Shown one piece after another: positions 17,056 to 25,253 of a stretch of DNA of 64,000 nt. The first letter of the stretch is position 1, and every line of letters begins with the position of its first letter. The notes beneath the pieces were generated by a model, which made no database searches, was not told the origin of the DNA, and saw only the letters and a program-made list of their open reading frames with translations. The position numbers and the translations under genes were made by a program. The stretch spans positions 124,001-188,000 of the forward strand of contig JAGNKX010000008.1 of the NCBI GenBank assembly GCA_017999915.1, written 5' to 3'. The stretch comes from Spirochaetota bacterium (GTDB lineage Bacteria; Spirochaetota; UBA4802; UBA5550).

Positions 17056-18756
17056 TCATTTTTTTGCAATTTTGGCATAGGGCCAGCATACGATACCGCC
17101 GTCCATGAAGCGCACATTGCTGAAACCAGCCGCTTCCAGGATCTTCTGCGCCTCATAACCGCGAAGGGAAATTTTGCAGAAGGGAATTATATCCCTATCC
17201 TTCGGCAGCTCGGAGCAACGCTCGCGCAGCTTTCCGAGAGGGATGAGAGTGACGCGCTTGTCGTCAATCCTTACCTGCTCGAATTCCTGGGGCGAACGGA
17301 CATCGAGAAAAACAAAATCCTCGTTCCGGTCAATCATTTCTTTGACTTCGCGGGGCGGTATTGAACGGGCTATTCCGTTGATCTTGTTTTGAGCGATATT
17401 CGCGGCTGTGATGATATTGTCCATCGCCGGTGAAAATGGCGGGGCGTAAGCGAGGTCGAGATTGCCGTAATCATCGATTTTCAATCCCTGGGTCATGGCG
17501 GTTATGACTATCTCAATCCGTTTTGCCACGTCTCCGGGGCCGATAATCTGTGCCCCCAGGATCCTCCGTGTCGCGGTATCAACGATCAGCTTGATGATTA
17601 TCAGTTTGGCCTCGGGATGGAAGTGGGGCCGGTCCGGAGCAGGACTGAGCACGATAACAATGTTATGGCCGGACTGCCTGGCGCTCGATTCAGTAAGGCC
17701 GGTCCGCGCGACATTTATGTCAAAAACCCTGCAGATGACTGTCCCCATGACGCCGGGATACTCCGATGTTTTCCCGCAGATATTATCGGCGATGATCCTG
17801 CCGTGCTTGTTCGCCGTTGACCCCATGGGAGCATATATGGGTCCGCCAGTTACAATACTGGTGTTCTCAACGCAATCGCCTCCGGCGTAAATCGACGGAT
17901 CGGAGGTGCGCAGGTGTTTGTCAACGCGTATGGCTCCTGTTACGCCTATCTCAAGACCGGCATCCGCCGCAAGTGAAACCGCTGGTTTGTTCCCGATTGC
18001 GACCAGCACCAGGTCGGCTGGGAAGCCGCCCTGTGAGGTGGATACGCTTATGACATTACCCTGGTCGTCTCCATTGATTTTCATAACGGATGCTCCAAGT
18101 ACGAGGTTGACCCCCTGTGCCTTCAGTTCGTTATGTACATGGAAGGCCATCTCGTCGTCCAGGAGTGATGGCAGAACCTTGTCCATTTTCTCTATAACCG
18201 TAACATTCATGCCCTGGCTGACGAATGATTCCGTCACTTCGATTCCAATGAGCCCGCCGCCGATGATAACCGCGTTTTTACCGATAAGTTGTTTTTCCAT
18301 ATCGCGGATCTTTCGGCCATCCTCCACCGTGGTGAGGAAATTCACGCCGTTCAGGTCCATGCCGGGAATGGGAGGCGCAACGGGGCTCGACCCGGTGGCC
18401 AATACCAGGGTATCGTAGGGGATTTCAGCTTCCTCTCCAGAATCAACCTTGACGGCGTGAATCTTCTTCCCTTGGCGGTCGATGCGCTTGGCCAGCGTCT
18501 TGTTCAATACTGTTATATCCTTGACGTTTTTGAAAAAAATCGTGTCCCTGACGACACCTGCCGGCGTGGTCATTAACTCTTTATAGTCATTTACCTCTCC
18601 TGATAGATAAAAGGGGAGGCCGCACCCGGCATAGGAAAGAAGCTCGCCTTTCTCGACGATGGTAATTTCCGCTTCTGGGTCGAGTCGGCGTATTCGTGAA
18701 GCGGCCTTGGGGCCGCAGGCGACTCCGCCGATGATTACTATCCTTTTTTTGCTCAT
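17056..18756 (-). CDS. CoA-disulfide reductase-type flavoprotein fused to rhodanese
   Basis: A 566-residue fusion that reduces CoA disulfide or CoA/glutathione persulfides with NAD(P)H. Residues ~1-450 are the FAD/NAD pyridine-nucleotide oxidoreductase with redox-active Cys in SYAGCGLPFYLSG and a second nucleotide loop AVIIGGGLIGIEV. Residues ~460-565 are a rhodanese with loop FCKISLRGYEA, whose Cys is the expected sulfur carrier. Such enzymes handle sulfane sulfur, which would suit sulfide supply for cluster synthesis. It sits between TrmO and the MinD-like pair in the same direction. Confidence 0.9.
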   Translation of the reverse strand: MSKKRIVIIGGVACGPKAASRIRRLDPEAEITIVEKGELLSYAGCGLPFYLSGEVNDYKELMTTPAGVVRDTIFFKNVKDITVLNKTLAKRIDRQGKKIHAVKVDSGEEAEIPYDTLVLATGSSPVAPPIPGMDLNGVNFLTTVEDGRKIRDMEKQLIGKNAVIIGGGLIGIEVTESFVSQGMNVTVIEKMDKVLPSLLDDEMAFHVHNELKAQGVNLVLGASVMKINGDDQGNVISVSTSQGGFPADLVLVAIGNKPAVSLAADAGLEIGVTGAIRVDKHLRTSDPSIYAGGDCVENTSIVTGGPIYAPMGSTANKHGRIIADNICGKTSEYPGVMGTVICRVFDINVARTGLTESSARQSGHNIVIVLSPAPDRPHFHPEAKLIIIKLIVDTATRRILGAQIIGPGDVAKRIEIVITAMTQGLKIDDYGNLDLAYAPPFSPAMDNIITAANIAQNKINGIARSIPPREVKEMIDRNEDFVFLDVRSPQEFEQVRIDDKRVTLIPLGKLRERCSELPKDRDIIPFCKISLRGYEAQKILEAAGFSNVRFMDGGIVCWPYAKIAKK

Positions 18757-18777
18757 TGATGGTACCTCTCTTTGAAT

Positions 18778-19647
18778 TTAATTATCCTGAATAAGTGACG
18801 AAATCCGATTCCATAATGATAGTATGGATTGGGCCGCCGCCCCGGCGGAGTGCTCCACCACGCTTTGGCCGGCGATCTGGGCGCGGCTAACGTCCGTGTC
18901 ATAGGGTATCTCGCCCGCCACCGTGATGCCGTTGCGCGCGCAGAAGGTCTTTATTTCGGCGACCTTCTCCAGGTTGATGTCCGCCTTGTTCACGCATACC
19001 GCTGTCTTTATGTTGAAATGACGGGCCAGTTCATGGATTCTCTTCAGGTCATGGATGCCCGATACGGTCGGTTCGGTCACGACCAGGGCGACAGCGGCGC
19101 CCGACATCGTGGCGATGACCGGGCATCCGGTGCCCGGCGAGCCGTCGACGATGACAAGTTCGTATCCTTTTTCGCCGGCGATTTCCCGCGCCTTTTTCTT
19201 GATGAGGGTGACCAGCTTGCCCGAGTTCCCCTCGGCGATGCCGAGCTTCGCGTGGACGAGAGGGCCGTGGCGGGTATCGGACAGGAACCATTCCCCGGAC
19301 ACGTGATCGTTCATCGTGACTGCGCCGGCGGGGCAGAATCGGACGCAGACGCCGCATCCCTCGCAGGATATCGGGTCGACGGCGAAATCATCGCTGATCG
19401 CGTCAAAGCGGCAGTACCGGAGGCATTCCCCGCAGGCCGTGCAGGTCTTCCCGTTAATGACGGCCTTCTTTCCGCCTGCAAAGACCGTTGTCGATCGCAC
19501 ATCGGGTTTCAGCACCAGGTGCATGTCCGCGGCGTCCACATCGCAGTCGGCGATGACCTTGTTTCGCGCGAGGCACGCCAGCGAGGCCGCCACGCTCGTT
19601 TTACCCGTGCCACCCTTGCCGCTGATGATTACCAGTTCGCGTATCAT
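18778..19647 (-). CDS. MinD-superfamily ATPase with inserted 2x[4Fe-4S] ferredoxin domain (2)
   Basis: A P-loop ATPase (IISGKGGTGKTSVAASLA) interrupted at residues ~68-112 by two ferredoxin motifs, CTACGECLRYC and CEGCGVCVRFC. The switch region DGSPGTGCPVI follows. The family is typical of ORP-type clusters in sulfate reducers, where two such ATPases bind the orange protein. Its ATG overlaps the stop of the partner gene (19644-19647), so the two are made together and probably form a heterodimer. Confidence 0.92.
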   Translation of the reverse strand: MIRELVIISGKGGTGKTSVAASLACLARNKVIADCDVDAADMHLVLKPDVRSTTVFAGGKKAVINGKTCTACGECLRYCRFDAISDDFAVDPISCEGCGVCVRFCPAGAVTMNDHVSGEWFLSDTRHGPLVHAKLGIAEGNSGKLVTLIKKKAREIAGEKGYELVIVDGSPGTGCPVIATMSGAAVALVVTEPTVSGIHDLKRIHELARHFNIKTAVCVNKADINLEKVAEIKTFCARNGITVAGEIPYDTDVSRAQIAGQSVVEHSAGAAAQSILSLWNRISSLIQDN

Positions 19648-20510
19648 GATCGCGCATGCTCCTTATGATTCCTGGTTAAGTGCAGGGTGATGTTCCTGAA
19701 ATCCTCCGCGTGATTCGCCAGGAGATAGGAAACGCAGTCTCCCCGCGAGTAGTCCTCGGCGATTTTTCTCACATTGGGGATGCGCGCAATGATCTCTATC
19801 CCTTCGGCGGCGCAGTAATCGAAGACGCCCCTGTCTCCCATGTCGGACCTGTTGACAACCACGCCGAAGGGTGTGCCCAGCGCACGCACCGCGCCGACGG
19901 CGAGGATGAGATCGTTCAGCCCGAAGGGCGTCGGCTCGGTGACCAGCACGATGTAATCGCTCTCCTTCATCGCCTCGACCGCCGGGCAGGACGTGCCCGG
20001 CGGGGAGTCGATGATCCGTATCTCCGAGTCGGGATGGCACAGCTTCACCGCCCTGATGAGGGGCGGCGACATGGCCTCCCCGATGTTGAGCCTGCCGCCG
20101 GCGAATAGAATGCCGTCGCGGGACCCGGATTCAGTGACGCCGGTGGTCCTGTCGATTTCCGAGATCGCGCCTTCGGGGCAGACGTGATAACAACCGCCGC
20201 AGGAATGGCACATGTCGGCGAACAGCAGCGGTTTTCCCTTGACCAGGACTATGGCGCTGAAGGCGCATAGGCCCTCGCACTGGCCGCAGCCGCTGCAGAG
20301 GGCTTCATCGACAATGGGAACCGGGACGGCGAACTCCTCCGTCCCGGTTATCTCGGCTTTAAGGAAAAGATTGACGTTCGGCTCCTCGACGTCGCAGTCG
20401 AGAAGGGCGACCGTCACGCCGCTGCCGGCAAAGTGGGCGGCCAGGGACATGGCAATCGTTGTTTTTCCGGTCCCTCCTTTTCCGCTGGCGATGGCAATAT
20501 TCATGATCAC
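19644..20510 (-). CDS. MinD-superfamily ATPase with inserted 2x[4Fe-4S] ferredoxin domain (1)
   Basis: Paralogue and partner of the next gene on this strand. The deviant Walker A is IASGKGGTGKTTIAMSLA; the ferredoxin insert (residues ~70-115) has CSGCGQCEGLC and CHSCGGCYHVC; the switch motif is DSPPGTSCPAVEA. The signature Lys pair of GKGGTGK implies dimerisation across ATP. Cluster transfer or redox-gated assembly is the likely job. It follows the MBL-fold gene by a few bases. Confidence 0.92.
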   Translation of the reverse strand: MIMNIAIASGKGGTGKTTIAMSLAAHFAGSGVTVALLDCDVEEPNVNLFLKAEITGTEEFAVPVPIVDEALCSGCGQCEGLCAFSAIVLVKGKPLLFADMCHSCGGCYHVCPEGAISEIDRTTGVTESGSRDGILFAGGRLNIGEAMSPPLIRAVKLCHPDSEIRIIDSPPGTSCPAVEAMKESDYIVLVTEPTPFGLNDLILAVGAVRALGTPFGVVVNRSDMGDRGVFDYCAAEGIEIIARIPNVRKIAEDYSRGDCVSYLLANHAEDFRNITLHLTRNHKEHARS

Positions 20511-20518
20511 CGTGCCGA

Positions 20519-21364
20519 TTAAAATTCAAAGGAGCTGCCGACCGAGGCGTTGGCGAACTCGTTCTTGAATTCAGCGGCGAACCGCGCCGCCATCTTGAGT
20601 CCCGTGCAGTGTGACACGGCTATTTTTTTGACCTGATACCGCCTCAGCGTGTCCATCGCCTTTGCCACGTACTCTTCAGGGGCGCTTTCAAGGTGGGTGC
20701 CGCCGATAACGGCGTGAAATTCCTTGTGGCCCGTCTTTTCGGAAAGATCGTCCAGTATCTCCACGATGCCCGCGTGGGCGCACCCGAGAAGCACCACCGG
20801 TCCGGACTCAGTATCGATAATAAGCGAGAGATCGTCCGTGAAGGGATCATCGACGATCGCGCCGTTGATCTTCTGCTTGAGGCGGACGTCCCATGTTTTC
20901 CAGTCCGCCGGGCGCTTCACGTCTGAAAGCGCCGATATATTATCATTTATCTTCGTGAAGCCCTTGATAATATTGAATTGGGCGCCAGCTTTTTCATAAT
21001 CTTCCCGCGAGGCGCGCATCCCGATGGGCAGCTCGATGGTGTTCTGCGGAAGGGGCACGACCGCCTTCTTGTCGTTGAAGGCGTCGGGGTGAAGGTACAC
21101 CTGGGTCTTTTCCTTCCTGTTCTGGAGCACGGCAAGGAGGCCGCCGGTATGGTCGAAGTGGCCGTGGCTCAACACGACGCGGCCGATGGCGTCGAATTGC
21201 TTTCCCATTTTCTGCATGTTGTTCACGATCCCGAATCCCTGGCCCGTGTCAAAAAGGGTGGTGTCCCCCGATTCGATCAGGCAGGAAAAACCATGCTCGC
21301 CGATGAGGGGCGGGGCCGGAACTACAACGCTGTTCTCGCACAATACGGTAATCTTTGTTTTCAT
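20519..21364 (-). CDS. MBL-fold metallohydrolase, COG1237 type
   Basis: A metallo-beta-lactamase-fold protein of 281 residues with the binuclear metal motif SHGHFDHTGG, a further Asp-containing motif and GCAHAGIVEIL, GGTHLE near the C-terminus. It resembles the archaeal-type group linked to dihydropterin-ribofuranosylaminobenzene phosphate synthase. Start is ATG 21364 after AAGGAT; the open frame runs to 21439 through an inverted repeat and is rejected. Substrate unknown; it is carried with the MinD pair in the operon. Confidence 0.85.
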   Translation of the reverse strand: MKTKITVLCENSVVVPAPPLIGEHGFSCLIESGDTTLFDTGQGFGIVNNMQKMGKQFDAIGRVVLSHGHFDHTGGLLAVLQNRKEKTQVYLHPDAFNDKKAVVPLPQNTIELPIGMRASREDYEKAGAQFNIIKGFTKINDNISALSDVKRPADWKTWDVRLKQKINGAIVDDPFTDDLSLIIDTESGPVVLLGCAHAGIVEILDDLSEKTGHKEFHAVIGGTHLESAPEEYVAKAMDTLRRYQVKKIAVSHCTGLKMAARFAAEFKNEFANASVGSSFEF

Positions 21365-21398
21365 GTCGCATCCTTGAAATGAATTTTTAATACGATAA

Positions 21399-21436
21399 GC
21401 GCTCCCCGGCTCTAATTGTTCTCCGCCGGGGAGCGC
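21399..21436 (-). repeat. Perfect 12-14-12 inverted repeat (possible terminator or attenuator)
   Basis: GCGCTCCCCGGC at 21399-21410 pairs with GCCGGGGAGCGC at 21425-21436 around a 14-base loop. On the minus strand it lies after the coiled-coil gene and before the MBL gene, followed by only a broken T run. It may reduce read-through or stabilise the upstream mRNA. Confidence 0.55.
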
Positions 21437-21584
21437 CATTCTCTATGAAAGAAGGCATGTCGTGAAGCGTCTCTATCGGCGCCGATCTCGCTTAATCTTC
21501 TTCCCGGGGGACCCGTTCTCCGTCCCCGTGGCGTTCTTCCTATCGCCATGACTGTTTTTATCAATCACAAATTTTATAAAACCG

Positions 21585-22058
21585 TCATCCATAGACCCTC
21601 AATTTTCTGAATATCGCCATGCGTCTGTGGCAGAGGCTCTCGATCTCCCGCAGAGAGGCGTCCATCATCGAGAACCGGTCGCTTATGTGCAGGTCGGTCT
21701 CCATGCAGGTCAGTGATTCAATGGCGCTGACGCACTCCTGGATGATCTGTTCCAGCCTGCCGTCGATTTCTTTAAGCGCCGACAGGTCTTCGGGAGATAT
21801 GGGATCGAACTTGTATTCAACGCCCGGCTCGAAATGACTCATCTCTTTTCGTATGCGGTCCATCCGCGACCGTACCGCCAGTATCCTGGACATCAGCTTT
21901 TCCATTCCCTTGTCCCGCGCCTTGACGAGACAGGTTTCATTCTTCCTGATGATCCTGTCGAATAGCTCGACCATCCTTGTCCGAATCATCTGGTCGCCTT
22001 TCCCAAGAGGATAGGCATTGTAGCCGTTAAATTGATTATAAACCGTTGATTCGTTCAT
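21585..22058 (-). CDS. Helical coiled-coil protein, unknown function
   Basis: Unrecognised protein of 157 residues with long amphipathic helices (MVELFDRIIRKNE, LKEIDGRLEQIIQECVSAIE) and two Cys pairs widely spaced. Start is ATG 22058 after AGGGAGG; the frame extends eight residues further but lacks a better start. It separates the two NifX-like genes from the MBL/MinD section and shares their strand. A structural or adaptor part for the cluster-assembly complex is possible, with no direct evidence. Confidence 0.65.
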   Translation of the reverse strand: MNESTVYNQFNGYNAYPLGKGDQMIRTRMVELFDRIIRKNETCLVKARDKGMEKLMSRILAVRSRMDRIRKEMSHFEPGVEYKFDPISPEDLSALKEIDGRLEQIIQECVSAIESLTCMETDLHISDRFSMMDASLREIESLCHRRMAIFRKLRVYG

Positions 22059-22097
22059 CTGCGCCTCCCTTGATGAGCACAAGATTTGAAACGATGC

Positions 22098-22457
22098 TTA
22101 CCAGTGGCCCTCGACGTTCGCCGCCGCTGTTTTTTCCAGTGAGCCGGAACGATACGCCTCGATCGCTTCGCCCACCGTGCCTCCATTCTTGAGAAATATT
22201 TCGATGCCCGCCGCGGTCAGGGCGGCATGGGCCTTGGGGCCGACGTTGCCGGTGATGAGGACCCCCGCTCCCGAGTCAGTGACCGTTTTGGCGGACTGGA
22301 TCCCGGCGCCCTGGGCCGCGTCCAGGTTCTTCACATTGTTCATATATTCATGGGAATCGGTCTCCATGTCGTATATGATGAATCCCGCGGCGCGGCCGAA
22401 CCGTTCGTCCATTGCCGCGTCAAGGTCTTTGCCTGATGCCGGTATGGCTAGTTTCAT
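22098..22457 (-). CDS. NifX/NafY-like protein B
   Basis: A 119-residue member of the dinitrogenase FeMo-cofactor family. It begins MKLAIPASGKDLDAAMDERFG and includes GAGVLITGNVGPKAHAAL, the family's central strand-loop. It has no cysteine, unlike its three paralogues, so it probably binds its cofactor by other residues or pairs with protein C. Its ATG overlaps the upstream stop (22454-22457). Confidence 0.88.
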   Translation of the reverse strand: MKLAIPASGKDLDAAMDERFGRAAGFIIYDMETDSHEYMNNVKNLDAAQGAGIQSAKTVTDSGAGVLITGNVGPKAHAALTAAGIEIFLKNGGTVGEAIEAYRSGSLEKTAAANVEGHW

Positions 22458-22879
22458 TGATTATCCTCTCTTCCTGTTTTATTCTTGTTCACGGCGGATT
22501 TCCTTCCGCATTTTCCGAACCGCTGTCCCGGGCGCCCAGAGCATCTGCCTGGTCCCGGACAATATGAGCTCAGCGTATCTGTTAGATAATGCTCGATTAT
22601 TTCCTCCACAGGGCCGTAGATCATCGGAAGCAGGCGCATCCCTTTTTCATTTATGATATGCGCCACGCATCCGCTCACCGCTCCGCAAATGATGGTGTCC
22701 ACGCCGATTTCCTTGAGCTTTTCCACGCGCCGGGTCTCACACTCCGTGTTCAGGGAAATATCCATCTTCTGCTTGATGTGGCCGTCCACTGTCTCAAATA
22801 TTGCATATCTGCTGGAAACATCCAGGAGTGGAGACACTCGATTTTGAAACACCGGAACCGCTATCAACTCGCTTTTCAT
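22454..22879 (-). CDS. NifX/NafY-like protein C with Cys-rich tail
   Basis: First gene of the long minus-strand unit. Residues 1-100 are a NifX-like domain (IAVPVFQNRVSPLLD, DTIICGAVSGCVAHII). The C-terminal ~40 residues add YCPGPGRCSGRPGQRFGKCG, a Cys/Gly/Arg tail that could bind metal. Start is taken at ATG 22879; a TTG at 22897 would lie within the sigma-54 promoter. The predicted transcription start is only about three bases upstream of the ATG, so the message would be nearly leaderless. Confidence 0.82.
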   Translation of the reverse strand: MKSELIAVPVFQNRVSPLLDVSSRYAIFETVDGHIKQKMDISLNTECETRRVEKLKEIGVDTIICGAVSGCVAHIINEKGMRLLPMIYGPVEEIIEHYLTDTLSSYCPGPGRCSGRPGQRFGKCGRKSAVNKNKTGREDNQ

Positions 22880-22892
22880 ATCATTATATAAT

Positions 22893-22908
22893 TGCAACTA
22901 TCATGCCA
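22893..22908 (-). promoter_or_regulatory. Sigma-54 (-24/-12) promoter
   Basis: Minus-strand TGGCATG-ATAG-TTGCA matches the RpoN consensus TGGCACG-N4-TTGCA at every position but one, with the invariant GG and GC dinucleotides at correct spacing and flanking T and A also as expected. It drives the gene at 22879 and points down the 10-kb minus-strand series. The adjacent gene encodes a sigma-54 activator. Confidence 0.85.
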
Positions 22909-23079
22909 AATAATGACAATGTGTCGTTAAATAATATAAAAGAAGGGGTGCTCTCGTTATTATGCGGGTTATAGGGTATTCTAATGTTTATTTTCTATAA
23001 TTCGGATGGATTTGAAGGCAGGTAATTAAAACAATTTCAAATAATGAGCTGAGCATTAATCCATATGTTCGACTAAAAT

Positions 23080-23136
23080 GCATACTTGTATTGCATAATG
23101 AAATTAATAGTCAAAGCGTGTATTGCAATATGCAAT
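23080..23136. promoter_or_regulatory. Candidate upstream activator sites for the sigma-54 promoter
   Basis: TGTATTGCA occurs at 23087-23095 and again at 23119-23127, 32 bases apart (about three helical turns). Each is part of an imperfect dyad: ATGCATAC-tt-GTATTGCAT around the first and ATTGCA-ATA-TGCAAT (23122-23136) around the second. They lie about 200-250 bases upstream of the promoter, a usual enhancer distance. Confidence 0.5.
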
Positions 23137-23142
23137 CTCCCA

Positions 23143-24456
23143 CTAATCATGTGAAATCTTATGATTCTTCATTTTTCTCCAGAGGGTGGTTGTGTCAATG
23201 CCAAGGTCTCGTGCGGTGTTTTTCCTGTTCCATGAATTTTTTTCGAGCGCTTTCAATATATAAACGCGCTCCATATCGTCTAGGGTCATGGCGTCATGAA
23301 AGGGCGTGTCGATGTTTTTAAAATGACCGGGCAGGTGCGCTTTCTGAATATAGGGCTCGCGGCAGAGAACAAAGGCATGCTCGATGATATTCTCAAGCTC
23401 GCGGATATTGCCCGGATAATCATGGTCCATCAGAATGTTCATGACCTCGTCGCTGACCCCCTCGATATCTTTGCCCTTGAGTATGTTGAATTTGTGGATG
23501 AAATGCCTGATCAGGAACGGTATGTCCTCTTTCCGCTCGCTCAACGCCGGGAGAGGGATGTTGATGACGTTGATGCGGTAATAGAGGTCCTCCCTGAAGC
23601 CGCCGCTCCGGATTTCTTCAGAAAGATTTTTATTTGTCGCCGCGATGATGCGAACGTCCGCTTTGACCGTCGCGACGCCCCCCAGCGGTTCGTATTCGCG
23701 CTCCTGTAAAAAGCGGAGCAGTTTCACCTGTATTGCCGGCGATATCTCGCCGATCTCGTCCAGGAAGAGGGTGCCTCCCTCGGCAAGGGCTATTTTGCCC
23801 GGCTTGTCCTTCTTCGCGTCGGTGAAGGCGCCGGCCTTGTAGCCGAAGAGCTCCGATTCGAGGAGGTTGTCGGGGACCGCGGCGCAGTTGATGACGACAA
23901 GGGGTTTTGCCTTCCTGTTGCTGAGGGAATGAACGGCCCGGGCTATAAGCTCTTTGCCGGTGCCGCTGGCCCCTTCAATAAGGACGGAGGTGTCGCTGAT
24001 GGCGATGTCGGGGAGGATCCCGAAGAGGTCGCGCATGGCCTTGCTCTTGCTCACGATGTCTTCGAAGGTGTAGCTCGATTCGATCTCCTTCCGGAGCGTC
24101 TCGATGGCCGTGATGTCGCGAAACGTTTCGACGCCGCCGATGATTGCCCCCTTGCCGTTTTTGAGCAGGGCCGTGCTTACGCTGATGGGGACTTTCTCGC
24201 CGCTGGAATTGACGATATAGATGGTCTTATTGATGATATTATTGCCTGTGCTTAATGTCTCTTTCAATGCGCAGGAATGCTCGCAGATATTGGCGTGAAA
24301 GACTTCGTAGCAGAGCCTTCCGAGGGCATCTTTTTCTTCTATGCCCAGGATTTTCTCTGCTGCCCGGTTCATGGAGGTGATGTGAAAATCCATGTCTACG
24401 GTGAAAACCCCGTCGGCAATACTGTTCAGGATAATATTTTTGTCTTCGCTTTCCAT
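23143..24456 (-). CDS. PAS-domain sigma-54-dependent transcriptional activator
   Basis: An enhancer-binding protein of 437 residues. Residues ~5-120 form a PAS domain with cysteines in HANICEHSCALKE that could sense redox or metal. Residues ~135-370 are the AAA+ domain: Walker A GASGTGKE, sigma-54 contact loop GAFTDA (a known variant of GAFTGA), Walker B GGTLFLDEIG. A Fis-type HTH ends the protein (NTARDLGIDTTTLWRKMK). No receiver domain. It sits beside the sigma-54 promoter at 22893-22908 and is its likely activator. Confidence 0.92.
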   Translation of the reverse strand: MESEDKNIILNSIADGVFTVDMDFHITSMNRAAEKILGIEEKDALGRLCYEVFHANICEHSCALKETLSTGNNIINKTIYIVNSSGEKVPISVSTALLKNGKGAIIGGVETFRDITAIETLRKEIESSYTFEDIVSKSKAMRDLFGILPDIAISDTSVLIEGASGTGKELIARAVHSLSNRKAKPLVVINCAAVPDNLLESELFGYKAGAFTDAKKDKPGKIALAEGGTLFLDEIGEISPAIQVKLLRFLQEREYEPLGGVATVKADVRIIAATNKNLSEEIRSGGFREDLYYRINVINIPLPALSERKEDIPFLIRHFIHKFNILKGKDIEGVSDEVMNILMDHDYPGNIRELENIIEHAFVLCREPYIQKAHLPGHFKNIDTPFHDAMTLDDMERVYILKALEKNSWNRKNTARDLGIDTTTLWRKMKNHKISHD

Positions 24457-24519
24457 GGTTAATTTAAATATACCAATATCTTCAGGTGAAAAATATTACT
24501 ATTTTTCTGATTATACCAC

Positions 24520-24548
24520 TTGACACGATTTGGGCATATGCCCAAAAT
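24520..24548 (+). promoter_or_regulatory. DUF134-gene promoter containing an 18-base perfect palindrome
   Basis: TTGACA (24520-24525) and CAAAAT (24543-24548) are 17 bases apart. The perfect palindrome TTTGGGCAT|ATGCCCAAA (24529-24546) fills the spacer and touches the -10. An alternative reading as a sigma-54 site fails at the required GG. Operator within the spacer suggests repression, or MerR-like control. Autoregulation by DUF134 is a hypothesis. Confidence 0.6.
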
Positions 24549-24570
24549 GTCAACAACAAAGCGGTTTATT

Positions 24571-24894
24571 ATGGCACGATCGAAATGCTGCAGACAGGTG
24601 GGCTCTGTGCCCGATACAAACTACTTCAAGCCGAGGGGGATTCCCGCCACAATGCTTGAGGAGGTGGTACTGACCCTGGATGAGTTTGAGGCTGTTCGTC
24701 TCGCCGACCTTGAGGGCCTGTATCAGGAAGACGGCGCCAGGAAAATGAACATATCGCGTCAGACCTTCGGCAGGATTATTGATTCGGCCCATAAAAAGAT
24801 CGCCGATGTGCTTATAAACGGCAAAGCCTTAAAAATTGAAGGCGGCGAAGTCGCCATTAATGATGGCAATAAAGAACAAGGAGAAATCATATGA
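24571..24894 (+). CDS. DUF134 (UPF0251) DNA-binding protein
   Basis: A 107-residue predicted DNA-binding protein. It begins MARSKCCRQVGSVPDTNYFKP, the usual DUF134 start with the CC motif, and carries a helix-turn-helix like sigma-70 region 4 (EEVVLTLDEFEAVRLADLEG, MNISRQTFGRIIDSAHKK). The frame extends to a TTG at 24520, but those codons overlap the promoter. It is coupled to the following NifX-like gene by ATGA. Probably a local regulator of the metallocluster genes. Confidence 0.88.
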   Translation: MARSKCCRQVGSVPDTNYFKPRGIPATMLEEVVLTLDEFEAVRLADLEGLYQEDGARKMNISRQTFGRIIDSAHKKIADVLINGKALKIEGGEVAINDGNKEQGEII

Positions 24895-25253
24895 AAATTG
24901 CATTACCGTCGATACAGAACCAGGTAGACGCTCATTTCGGCCACTGTGAATATTTCACCGTATTCACCACGGATGAAAAAAATCAGATCATAAAAGAAGA
25001 AAAGGTCATGTCGCCTGCCGGGTGCGGGTGCAAGTCCAATATTGTTCACACCCTGTCGCAGATGGGCGTCACCATGATGCTTGCCGGAAACATGGGAGAG
25101 GGCGCCGTTAATGTCCTCAACAGCCAGGGCATCAAGGTGCTCAGGGGTTGCGCCGGTGACGTGAAAACCGTTACCGAGGAGTGGCTTGCCGGGACCCTGA
25201 GGGATTCAGGCATTTCCTGCCATGCCCATGAGCACGGGTGCCATGAGAGCTGA
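24891..25253 (+). CDS. NifX/NafY-like protein D with Cys/His tail
   Basis: Fourth paralogue of the FeMo-cofactor family, 120 residues. It has MKIALPSIQNQVDAHFGHCE, a Cys-rich GCGCKS loop, MMLAGNMGEGAVNVL and the tail CHAHEHGCHES. The Cys and His positions would allow metal or cluster binding. DUF134 plus a HFGHC-type NifX protein is a recurrent pair in anaerobes. The gene ends 20 bases before a strong terminator. Confidence 0.88.
   Translation: MKIALPSIQNQVDAHFGHCEYFTVFTTDEKNQIIKEEKVMSPAGCGCKSNIVHTLSQMGVTMMLAGNMGEGAVNVLNSQGIKVLRGCAGDVKTVTEEWLAGTLRDSGISCHAHEHGCHES

Noticed and set aside
24520-24545. Sigma-54 promoter for DUF134
   Set aside because: TGACACG-ATTT-GGGCA lacks the essential GG at -24; a sigma-70-like pair fits better.
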